A DNA stretch of 64,000 bases, taken from positions 2,232,001 through 2,296,000 of the forward strand of contig OZ244935.1 of assembly GCA_965222005.1 (NCBI GenBank). Direction: 5' to 3'. Source of the DNA: CBDCTM01 sp965222005 (lineage in GTDB: Bacteria; Bacteroidota; Bacteroidia; Chitinophagales; Saprospiraceae). Shown piece after piece: positions 11,138 to 18,260 of this stretch (its first letter is position 1; every line of letters starts with the position of its first letter). The notes beneath the pieces are model-generated. The model worked only from the letters and a program-made list of their open reading frames with translations, did no database searches and was not told the DNA's origin. Both the position numbers and the translations under genes were made by a program.

Positions 11138-12196
11138 ATGAAACCAAACTTTTACTGCATGACAATGGGGATGTTGCTGCTGTGTTTTGGCTTAGCACAA
11201 GCACAGGATATTCATCTGGCGCACATCCACGCATCGCCAACCTATCTCAATCCTGCTTTAACGGGCTTGTTTCACAATGGAAATATCCGCTTCATTGGAA
11301 ATGCCCGAAGCCAGTGGGAAACCGTGACGAAAGGTTATAAAACGATAGCCGGATCGGTAGATATGAAAATGGCTGATCTGGGCGGAAACAGCCTTTTAGG
11401 GACTGGCCTGCAATTGACATCCGACAAAGCTGGTGATTTGGATTTTACCAAAACTTCGGTGAGTTTGACGCTTTCTATATTAAAAGCATTGGACCGGGAA
11501 GGGAAGCAGTTTGTAATGTTTGGAATGCGCGGAAGTTACTACAACTACCGCCTCGATTATACCAAAATGGTAGGATTTGACATAGAGCCTATGGTACTCG
11601 ATGGGGCGCCTGACAATCTCAGCTTCTGGGATGTTTCGGCCGGCGCAGCCTGGCATTACTCTTTTAGCAGATTTAGCTCCTTCTATTTGGGTGGAGCCCT
11701 GTTTCACCTCAATATGCCAAACACTTCATTTTTCAGCAAGATGTACGATGAATTTAATACCAGCCCGTATTATCAAACGGATCAGTTGTACCGAAAACTG
11801 GTCATACATGGTGGTGGCGACTTCAGAATGGCAAAATACATAACTGCGCTGCCCAGTTTTATCTTCCTGGATCAGGGACCACACCGCGAAATCAACTTTG
11901 GCACCTTTGTCAAATTTTTCAAAAGCCGCTCGATGCGCAAATCCCCCTATGCATTTTATCTGGGGATGTGGTTCCGTTCGTACCTTGAGACGGACATCGC
12001 AGGCTTCGATGCCATCATTTCGGCTGTTCGGATGGATATTCGCAATACCTTTATTACCTTCTCTTTTGATACCAACCTTTCCACACTCACCCGGGCTAGC
12101 AATGGCTTTGGCGGCCCCGAGCTGTCAATCATCCAAATCATCGGCAATCCCCGATCGATCAATAAAGTGTCGAAGGTGAAATGCCCGGCCTTTTAA
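11138..12196 (+). CDS. PorP/SprF family T9SS outer-membrane protein
   Basis: 352 residues with a signal peptide (cleavage near AQA-Q at residues 21-23). The mature start carries the family signature around ASPTYLNPALTG, followed by alternating amphipathic strands typical of an outer-membrane beta barrel. PorP/SprF proteins are found beside genes for proteins with the gliding-motility C-terminal domain and are needed for secretion or anchoring of that partner at the cell surface. Here it starts 75 bases after the giant adhesin, on the same strand, which supports a dedicated SprB/SprF-like pair. The Met at 11138 is followed directly by the signal peptide, so the start is secure. A strong hairpin follows the gene. 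Confidence 0.9.
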   Translation: MKPNFYCMTMGMLLLCFGLAQAQDIHLAHIHASPTYLNPALTGLFHNGNIRFIGNARSQWETVTKGYKTIAGSVDMKMADLGGNSLLGTGLQLTSDKAGDLDFTKTSVSLTLSILKALDREGKQFVMFGMRGSYYNYRLDYTKMVGFDIEPMVLDGAPDNLSFWDVSAGAAWHYSFSRFSSFYLGGALFHLNMPNTSFFSKMYDEFNTSPYYQTDQLYRKLVIHGGGDFRMAKYITALPSFIFLDQGPHREINFGTFVKFFKSRSMRKSPYAFYLGMWFRSYLETDIAGFDAIISAVRMDIRNTFITFSFDTNLSTLTRASNGFGGPELSIIQIIGNPRSINKVSKVKCPAF

Positions 12197-12250
12197 AAAA
12201 TCGGCTATAAACCACCATTTGATGGCGCAATGAGCAGTCGGTAAATAGGA

Positions 12251-12279
12251 AAAAGCAGCTCCAAAGCGGAGCTGCTTTT
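12251..12279. terminator. Bidirectional intrinsic terminator
   Basis: Perfect 12-bp stem AAAAGCAGCTCC / GGAGCTGCTTTT with a 5-base loop (12263-12267). It has a T run on the plus side and an A run on the other, so it can stop both the PorP/SprF transcript and the convergent lipoprotein transcript, which ends at 12306. Confidence 0.88.
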
Positions 12280-12305
12280 TCTTTGCTGATTATTTTGTCA
12301 GCTAT

Positions 12306-13196
12306 CTACCTGGAAGCTGTTCCTGTTGGATTGGTTGCAGCCGAATTGTTGTTCATACTGTATGAGGTATGATCCACTGCATTAGTAGGTACGGTACCTA
12401 CCAGCGGTTTTAGCAAAAACGGCGCAGTGCTGTTGTCCGGATCCGGCTCCACAGAAATAACCGCGGTGGTTTCAGAAAGATCTGTTGGGAAGGCCAAGCC
12501 GGAAGGAGCATTCAGCAAAAAATCTTCGCCTGGAAATGGAGGCCCTGAAGCAGTAGAGCTGCTGAAAGGAGCGGAATCATCCGCACTGGTGACAGATATA
12601 AAAGTACCTGTGGTAACGGGAGTTCCGTTCATCACCACCCATCCTTCATATTTCCAGCCGGCCGGCAAAGCGGGCAAGTCCAATCCGGCTCCCGGGCCGG
12701 CAGCAGGATCCAACCACCAAATACCACTGTTTTCATTTGTCATCATGCCGCCATCCGTGGGAGTAGCAAGAATATAACTGCCTTCGGCAGTAGAAAAGTC
12801 GTCACCAATAGCTGCACTATGCCCAACCGTTAAAGCAGCTGAGGTGCCAGAAAAATCTCCAGCTAAAATATGGACACTGCTGGGGTTTGGGTCGCTGTCC
12901 GGGCTTGGCTCAATAGTCAGAATATAAGCAGTAGCATTGTCCAAATCGTCTTGATCTATTTCAAAGGATGTTTTGGACAGGTTGCCAGAGCCATCCACAC
13001 TAAATACTCCTGCTGATTGAGGTGTACCATTTACCATTATCCATCCCTCATAAACATAATCGCTCCCCAGGTCTTCTAAGCCTGAGATGTTAAGGTTTAA
13101 CATACCCGTTGCAACACTATCTTCATCATCACTGCAACCCATAATAGAAATTACGCCCAATAGAGCAACAATGAAAAATAAATTAATTCTTAGCAT
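12306..13196 (-). CDS. Lipoprotein with duplicated RskA-like domain
   Basis: 296 residues from the ATG at 13196, chosen over an in-frame start at 13250 because it puts the signal peptide (MLRINLFFIVALLGV) and lipobox ISIMGC at the N-terminus. After the lipid-anchored Cys comes an acidic SDDED stretch, then two copies of one domain, each containing YEGW(I/V)(M/V)(V/M)NGTP and (S/T)xGxF. This motif resembles the C-terminal domain of anti-sigma-K factors (RskA). There is no membrane helix or sigma-binding N-terminal domain, so an anti-sigma role is not implied. Probably an envelope lipoprotein of unknown function. Convergent with the PorP/SprF gene; nothing on its own strand is close enough to be in an operon. 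Confidence 0.72.
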   Translation of the reverse strand: MLRINLFFIVALLGVISIMGCSDDEDSVATGMLNLNISGLEDLGSDYVYEGWIMVNGTPQSAGVFSVDGSGNLSKTSFEIDQDDLDNATAYILTIEPSPDSDPNPSSVHILAGDFSGTSAALTVGHSAAIGDDFSTAEGSYILATPTDGGMMTNENSGIWWLDPAAGPGAGLDLPALPAGWKYEGWVVMNGTPVTTGTFISVTSADDSAPFSSSTASGPPFPGEDFLLNAPSGLAFPTDLSETTAVISVEPDPDNSTAPFLLKPLVGTVPTNAVDHTSYSMNNNSAATNPTGTASR

Positions 13197-13363
13197 TTTG
13201 AAAATTATTTGTGTTTTGCCTACTTCTTGTTTAAAGTCTTTTTTCGGCATGGCCCGACTAAAATTTAAACGTTTTTAGCGAAACCTTGTCACCAGAGAAA
13301 TGACCAATACTTAGCAAATCCAGACTTTCAAATACCCGGCAAATCCAAATGTCAATTAGTAGA

Positions 13364-14908
13364 TCATTTAGGTGTCGGCGCTACGACAGTTGGCTTCCCT
13401 CTCTTCCGAATCATTCGGTATAAAACACACTGATCAAAGCCCTCCAAAAGCTTACTATCGAAATGCCGCTCGAATGCCTTTTGGTACTGGGGCCTGCATA
13501 TCAGCACATGCTGCCCGGCTTGCGGCCCCGGCTCACATTGAATCAATGGCCCGGCCACTCCGCAGCTCTCCAACTGATACCCATAGTGCCACCGATATAC
13601 TTTTTCATAAAACAGGTAGGCCGAATTGCGCACTTCATAATACACAAAGAGGTTGCGCAACTCAGGGCGCTTGGCTTTCAGATGGTGTAAAAATTCTCCA
13701 TAATTATCTTGATTGGGAAAACTGTGATACGATTTTTCCACTATCCGGTAATAGGGATAACCAAAAACAGCGAACACCAATAGCAGGCCCACCAGCCACT
13801 TTGGAGCATTGCGTACATATTTATGCAAATTCATCCATGCCAATGCCAGCCCGCTGCCGCACAGCATAGCCAATAGGGGAATCACAGGAGCATCATACCA
13901 ACTATTGAAGGTACCCATCGAAATGATGAATAAAAAACTAATGGCCACTACCGCCAAAAGGAGCGAAAAACGTCCTAGCAATGGATAAGTTTTGGCCCGG
14001 TACAAAAACCATCCACTTAGCGGAAGCAGGAAAATGAAGTAGCTGAAATGGCGGCTAACTAATAGTTTGATATATATCCATCGGTTGTCGGGCACATGGT
14101 AGGTCTGATCTTTAGCAGCATTGAGGTAACGGGGCAGCAATTCATTGTTCCACACTAATTCCAAATAGCCGGGATAATAGTATTCAACAGTCCAATAATA
14201 GCTCCCCACAACAGCCACAAAGCCCATAGCCGCAATATAGATATCACGATCCTTCAAAATTTTCAACACACGCCCGCTCAGTAGGGCGTACAAGAAGTAA
14301 CCAGGCAAAAACAGCAGCGCGGCTATACTCTTGCTCATCACACCCAGTATCAGCGAAGTGGTAAAAAGAACAAGCATTTGCCGACGCCTGGATTGGAAGT
14401 GGAGGTATCCAAGAAAAGTAAAAAGCCCTGCCAGCATCCAGTATATCATCAGCGCATCATGGTCGCCAGTGCGTGCAACATGCGGCCTGATAAAGCCGGC
14501 CGAACAAACCAGTGCCAGGGCTGAAAGAGCACCGGCCAGGGGCAAGCGGATAACTTTTTTATAAAATAAGGCAATGAGCAGTACACTTCCCAGAGCTGCC
14601 AAAGTTGCCGGCAATCGAACGGCCAGCTCTGTATGGCCCAGCAATTTGAAGCTGAATACCTGGAGCCAGATCAGTAGCGGAGGTTTAGTTTCCCAACTGT
14701 CAGGCTGCCCATTGAAGTAGCGCCGCAAGTAGTGGCCATGCTGCTCCATTTCAATAGCATTGACAGCATTGTGTGCCTCATCCCAATGCGCCAGACCCTG
14801 CGAATCGAGATGTAGAAATAGTGGAAAATAAAGTGCCAGCAGGAAAAAAAATACTGCTACAATATGTCCCGATAAAGCGTATTTGCTGAAAATGCCGAAG
14901 GGTCTCAT
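13364..14908 (-). CDS. GT39/ArnT-like membrane glycosyltransferase
   Basis: 514 residues with about 10-12 predicted membrane helices. The first periplasmic loop carries the acidic motif WDEAHNAVNAIEM (about residues 42-54), followed by KPPLLIWLQ and LAVRLPATLAAL, the layout of the dolichyl-phosphate-mannose protein mannosyltransferase / ArnT (GT39/GT83) group. These enzymes move a sugar from a polyprenyl-phosphate donor to protein or lipid A at the outer face of the inner membrane. Donor and acceptor cannot be told from sequence. Divergent from moaD with about 70 bases between start codons; no sugar genes are adjacent. Confidence 0.82.
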   Translation of the reverse strand: MRPFGIFSKYALSGHIVAVFFFLLALYFPLFLHLDSQGLAHWDEAHNAVNAIEMEQHGHYLRRYFNGQPDSWETKPPLLIWLQVFSFKLLGHTELAVRLPATLAALGSVLLIALFYKKVIRLPLAGALSALALVCSAGFIRPHVARTGDHDALMIYWMLAGLFTFLGYLHFQSRRRQMLVLFTTSLILGVMSKSIAALLFLPGYFLYALLSGRVLKILKDRDIYIAAMGFVAVVGSYYWTVEYYYPGYLELVWNNELLPRYLNAAKDQTYHVPDNRWIYIKLLVSRHFSYFIFLLPLSGWFLYRAKTYPLLGRFSLLLAVVAISFLFIISMGTFNSWYDAPVIPLLAMLCGSGLALAWMNLHKYVRNAPKWLVGLLLVFAVFGYPYYRIVEKSYHSFPNQDNYGEFLHHLKAKRPELRNLFVYYEVRNSAYLFYEKVYRWHYGYQLESCGVAGPLIQCEPGPQAGQHVLICRPQYQKAFERHFDSKLLEGFDQCVLYRMIRKRGKPTVVAPTPK

Positions 14909-14976
14909 CTATGGCAAAATAAGAAATGATACCAATTTGGGCTATCTTTACCATCAAACTTTCCTTTATGGCCGGG

Positions 14977-15222
14977 ATGATGCAAATTGAAATTTTAGCT
15001 TTTGGCATTGCCAAAGACATTGTAGGCGGCTCCAGGCTACCGTGCGAAGTAGATGAGGGCACCGATGTGGAAAAACTGCGCGATGAGCTGTTCGATCGCT
15101 TTCCTTCTTTGCGCAATCTGGCGTCGCTGGCCATTGCCATAAACAGCGAATATGCCACCGATGATCAGCTGATCCGCCCCGGCGACGAGGTGGTGCTTAT
15201 ACCGCCGGTAAGTGGTGGCTAA
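14977..15222 (+). CDS. moaD: Molybdopterin synthase small subunit
   Basis: 81 residues from the ATG at 14977 (a second ATG follows directly; upstream in-frame starts at 14926 and 14968 would make the protein longer than usual). It has the ubiquitin-like fold pattern, with IEILAFGIAKDI at the start and PGDEVVLIPPVSGG at the end. The final Gly-Gly is what becomes thiocarboxylated and carries sulfur to MoaE. moaE follows 29 bases downstream, so the two subunits are cotranscribed. No MoeB/ThiF-type activating enzyme is encoded in the window. Confidence 0.93.
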   Translation: MMQIEILAFGIAKDIVGGSRLPCEVDEGTDVEKLRDELFDRFPSLRNLASLAIAINSEYATDDQLIRPGDEVVLIPPVSGG

Positions 15223-15251
15223 ACCCTGCTACGTTCCAAATGCTTTGAACC

Positions 15252-15668
15252 ATGACTGATATACAGCTCCTCGAAACGCCTTTGCAAATTCAAAATTGCA
15301 TCGATTTTGCCAAAAACCCACGGGCCGGTGGCACCGCCGTATTTATAGGCACTACACGTGAATTTACCAAAGGCCGGAGGGTACTGCGGCTCGAATTTGA
15401 GGCCTATGCGCCTATGGCCATCAAAGAGATGCAAAAAATTGCTGATACAATCGTTCAGGACTGGTCGGCGGAAAAGGTAGTCATCCACCACCGGCTGGGG
15501 GTATTGGACATACAGGAGGTAGCCGTAGTGATTGCGGTAGCTACCGCGCATCGCAAGGCTGCTTTTGAAGCTTGCCAGTATGCCATCGATACCCTTAAGC
15601 AGCGTGTGCCGATCTGGAAAAAGGAGATTTTTGAAGATGGCGAAGTGTGGGTAGCAGGACATCCGTAA
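15252..15668 (+). CDS. moaE: Molybdopterin synthase large subunit
   Basis: 138 residues, normal length for MoaE. Family landmarks are GGTAVFIGTTRE near residue 26, LEFEAYAPMA, HRLGVLDIQEVAV and the C-terminal KQRVPIWKKEIFEDGEVW, which holds the conserved lysines of the active site. With MoaD it converts cyclic pyranopterin monophosphate to molybdopterin in the cytoplasm. A long hairpin terminator follows, so moaD-moaE forms a two-gene unit, convergent with mobA. Confidence 0.96.
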   Translation: MTDIQLLETPLQIQNCIDFAKNPRAGGTAVFIGTTREFTKGRRVLRLEFEAYAPMAIKEMQKIADTIVQDWSAEKVVIHHRLGVLDIQEVAVVIAVATAHRKAAFEACQYAIDTLKQRVPIWKKEIFEDGEVWVAGHP

Positions 15669-15682
15669 CTGGGTTTTCAGAC

Positions 15683-15727
15683 AAAACTGCACAAATTAGG
15701 AATCTGACTCCTAATTTGTGCAGTTTT
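15683..15727 (+). terminator. Intrinsic terminator after moaE
   Basis: Perfect 19-bp stem (15683-15701 with 15709-15727) and a 7-base loop, followed by T-rich sequence. The left arm begins AAAACTGCACAAATT. It starts 14 bases after the moaE stop codon. Confidence 0.9.
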
Positions 15728-15790
15728 TATTTCAATAAAATCTCGAAAAACGATACTTCTAATAGCTATCTGATCTATGAAGGAGATTAA

Positions 15791-15950
15791 GAACGTGTTT
15801 GGAATTTACCCTTCGGTGCATTAGTGCAAAATTTAATTCTGTACTTCATTATTTTTCATCGCCATAGCGTTGGCTATGCCTCAAAAAAAGGCTTCGCCCA
15901 AAATTAAATTTTACTACTACTGCTTCCAAAAGCAATTCCCAAACACGCTC
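15791..15950. mobile_element. 160-bp MITE with IS5/IS1031-type ends
   Basis: The ends are inverted repeats, GAACGTGTTTGGAATTT on the left and (reverse complement) GAGCGTGTTTGGGAATT on the right, nearly the same as the ends of the complete IS at 36487-37351. It is flanked by a 3-bp direct repeat TAA, matching the TNA targets of IS1031-group elements. There is no coding capacity. The inside is AT-rich with small palindromes around GGCTTCGCC. It fits a non-autonomous element moved in trans by a transposase of that group. Confidence 0.7.
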
Positions 15951-16010
15951 TAAAATTTAGATACGGAGAATGAGAAAATCAGAGCCTGGAACAATTTGCC
16001 TACCCAATGA

Positions 16011-16068
16011 CCTGAGCTATATGTCGCGAGAGGTTCGAGAATGATTTATCACTCTTGGACCGTCAGCG
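16011..16068 (-). repeat. 58-bp dispersed repeat, copy 1 (inverted partner at 31478)
   Basis: The reverse complement matches 31478-31535 at 53 of 58 positions by eye. The core is ATTCTCGAACCTCTCGCG. It lies just downstream of mobA, in the gap between convergent genes, and may be part of a longer fold-back element. Confidence 0.7.
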
Positions 16069-16082
16069 AAATTAACCCCTGC

Positions 16083-17234
16083 TCATTTCATTAACTTCCT
16101 GATTGCCTCTACATCCTCCGGTCGGTTGGCATTTCGCAAGACAATTGGATTGTCAATTTCCACACTTTCCATATCGCTGTTGATCAGCACCTTACGGGGG
16201 CAAGAGTAGCCCTGCGCCAAAAACTGCAGCAGTACGGGATAGGCCCGTGGCTCCCAGATGGCAATAAGCGGCTCAGGGAAATCAGTAGCCGGATTGTGGA
16301 AGGCAGTAGCTACTTTGGAGGGATTGCGCTGCCCGATCAATTCGTCCAGGACTGCAGCATCCACCAGTGGCAAATCGACGGCTACTACCAGCCATGCACT
16401 GTCCGGAGCTTGGCGGAAGGCGGAAAGTATAGCTCCCATCGGCCCCAGCCCGGTGAAGGTGTCGCGGATTACGGATACCTCAAAGGGAGGCTCATCCTGC
16501 TCGGGCCGCAGCGAGAGGAAGGTATCGGCGCAGCATTCGCTTAGCAATTGGTACAGATGCTCCTGCTGGGGCATGCCGTGATAATCGAGCAGCGCTTTGT
16601 CCTGCCCCATTCGCTGGCTTTTGCCACCCGCCAGCACCAGTCCGTTGAGCGGTACTATGGCAGCCTCCAGTTGCTGGCCGATGATTTGTGCGATGAGGCC
16701 GGGCGCATCGATGCTCACCTTTGGCAGCTCCGCCCAGTTGGGAACGGCTTCTTTCAGAAAATCGTAAATATCGTTTTGCCCGTGCGCCAGCACAAAGGCC
16801 TGTACATCGGTGAGCCGGTCGAGCTTGCGCTGCAGCGACTCTTCCTTGCGCGGATCGATAAACACGATCTGTTGCGCCGCCTCAAAGTGATTGCCATTGA
16901 TGAGCAAAGCATCACAGCCGTCAAACAAGGGACGGAACTGGAACGGCCCGGACTGTCCGCTCCACTCAAAGCGATGATGGCTAATCTTGTCGGTATATTG
17001 CACTACAGCGCCTTTCGCCAGGCGGGTGTCGGTGGCTTCGGCTTCATCCCCTGCATGATCGGCATCGAGGTAAGCCAAGCGATAGCCATCGCCCAACTGC
17101 TCAATGACGGCTCCTGTGAAAGACTGGATTAGCCCACAAGGAGCGCCAAGGAAGGCCCACTCCCGGCGGCCAAAACGGCCGTATTTGGAGCGCTGGAGCT
17201 TGGTGTGCTTTTGGTGGAGCGGGTTGCTGTTCAT
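16083..17234 (-). CDS. mobA: Molybdenum cofactor guanylyltransferase with extra N-terminal domain
   Basis: 383 residues. The C-terminal half is a MobA nucleotidyltransferase: LAGGKSQRMGQDKALL (about residues 200-215) binds the nucleotide, and VVAVDLPLV and PLIAIWEP follow. The reaction joins GMP from GTP to Mo-molybdopterin, giving the guanine-dinucleotide cofactor of formate dehydrogenase and related enzymes. The N-terminal 190 residues look like a MobB-type domain, but the expected glycine-rich P-loop is replaced by GAPCGLIQSFTGAV, so nucleotide binding there is doubtful. A single protein may cover MobB and MobA. It is convergent with moaE, and fdhD at 60 kb fits the same use of the cofactor. 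Confidence 0.87.
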   Translation of the reverse strand: MNSNPLHQKHTKLQRSKYGRFGRREWAFLGAPCGLIQSFTGAVIEQLGDGYRLAYLDADHAGDEAEATDTRLAKGAVVQYTDKISHHRFEWSGQSGPFQFRPLFDGCDALLINGNHFEAAQQIVFIDPRKEESLQRKLDRLTDVQAFVLAHGQNDIYDFLKEAVPNWAELPKVSIDAPGLIAQIIGQQLEAAIVPLNGLVLAGGKSQRMGQDKALLDYHGMPQQEHLYQLLSECCADTFLSLRPEQDEPPFEVSVIRDTFTGLGPMGAILSAFRQAPDSAWLVVAVDLPLVDAAVLDELIGQRNPSKVATAFHNPATDFPEPLIAIWEPRAYPVLLQFLAQGYSCPRKVLINSDMESVEIDNPIVLRNANRPEDVEAIRKLMK

Positions 17235-17292
17235 CGAATCGCTTAAATGATGCCCGGTAAAATTACAAAAGATGGGAGATATGTATAGCTAT

Positions 17293-18243
17293 TCAATAGC
17301 TTGTCTTCACTATCTTTTTCGAAAACTGCAAGGCTCCGTCCTGGATATAGAAATAGTACACTCCCCCCGGGTAAGTAGTCAAATCTATTGCCCCCAGATG
17401 CTGCTGCCTCAGCAGTTGCCTGCCCAACATATCGTACAATGCCAGCCGGATGGCTTCGCTAACCTGATAATTGGGCTGTATATGCACCATTCCGGCAGTG
17501 GGGTTTGGGAAAAGAAAAAAATGCTTTGCCTTTTGGGAGCCATTGTCATCGGGGCTACTTGGTTCATCCCGAATACAGCGGATGCTATGGCCATAGCCTT
17601 TGGAATTAATTAATTTATATATTCCTCTCGTTGAAGGTACTAAATAATAATAGGGTGCTCTGTAAGGTCCGGATTCCATAGCGATCCAAAATCCAGTATT
17701 CCCTCCAATTGTCATAAACCGGCCATAATTTATAGAGAAATGACCTAAGGACCCGTAGCGAAAGCCGGCCGGCAATGCCGTAAAACCACTGCTGTTGGTG
17801 GCGATATTGGATTTGGGCCAGTGGGCAAAGCCCGCTTCCTTTAAAGCTCCTCCGGCGATGCTGTCTCCGCCGAGGTAGTCTATCAATTGCTGCCAGTCTT
17901 CCAAATCGGGCACATGCCAGCCTTGCGGACACACATTGTAGTCACTTCCAACGACATACCAGTTGTACAGGCGGCCATATATTTCGCTGGTGTCCGGGGC
18001 ATTGTTGTAATCGCACCAGGCCGGGCTTTGTGTCATATACCAGGCTGTGTCGTTTTTGAGATTTGGAATTTCGATATTGTTGTTGAAGTGGGTAACTTTC
18101 AGGTTTTCTTTCATCCAGACCTGCTTGCCTATCCGAATGGTTTCATAGGTATTTCCTTCTATATCCATAATAGTTTGTCCACTTGCGAAGTGGCATGTGA
18201 AGATAATTAACAAAAGCAGAAGGAGGTATAATTGAGATCGCAT
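17293..18243 (-). CDS. Secreted FISUMP-domain protein with T9SS sorting domain
   Basis: 316 residues: signal peptide (1-22, ending ASG-Q), a FISUMP domain (Fibrobacter succinogenes major paralogous domain) at about 25-230 with DIEGNTYETIRIGKQVWMKE, CPQGWHVPDLEDW and GHSIRCIRDE, then a type-A T9SS sorting domain (about 245-316; FLFPNPTAGMVHI, YDMLGRQLL, GVYYFYI). FISUMP proteins are surface or secreted proteins of unknown function. The gene is divergent from the metalloprotease gene, with only about 17 bases between the annotated starts. Confidence 0.88.
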   Translation of the reverse strand: MRSQLYLLLLLLIIFTCHFASGQTIMDIEGNTYETIRIGKQVWMKENLKVTHFNNNIEIPNLKNDTAWYMTQSPAWCDYNNAPDTSEIYGRLYNWYVVGSDYNVCPQGWHVPDLEDWQQLIDYLGGDSIAGGALKEAGFAHWPKSNIATNSSGFTALPAGFRYGSLGHFSINYGRFMTIGGNTGFWIAMESGPYRAPYYYLVPSTRGIYKLINSKGYGHSIRCIRDEPSSPDDNGSQKAKHFFLFPNPTAGMVHIQPNYQVSEAIRLALYDMLGRQLLRQQHLGAIDLTTYPGGVYYFYIQDGALQFSKKIVKTSY

Positions 18244-18260
18244 GACTTTTAAAAAAGGAA

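Noticed and set aside
16258..17132. Plus-strand frames opposite mobA
   Set aside because: Shadow frames of the real mobA coding strand, without family motifs.
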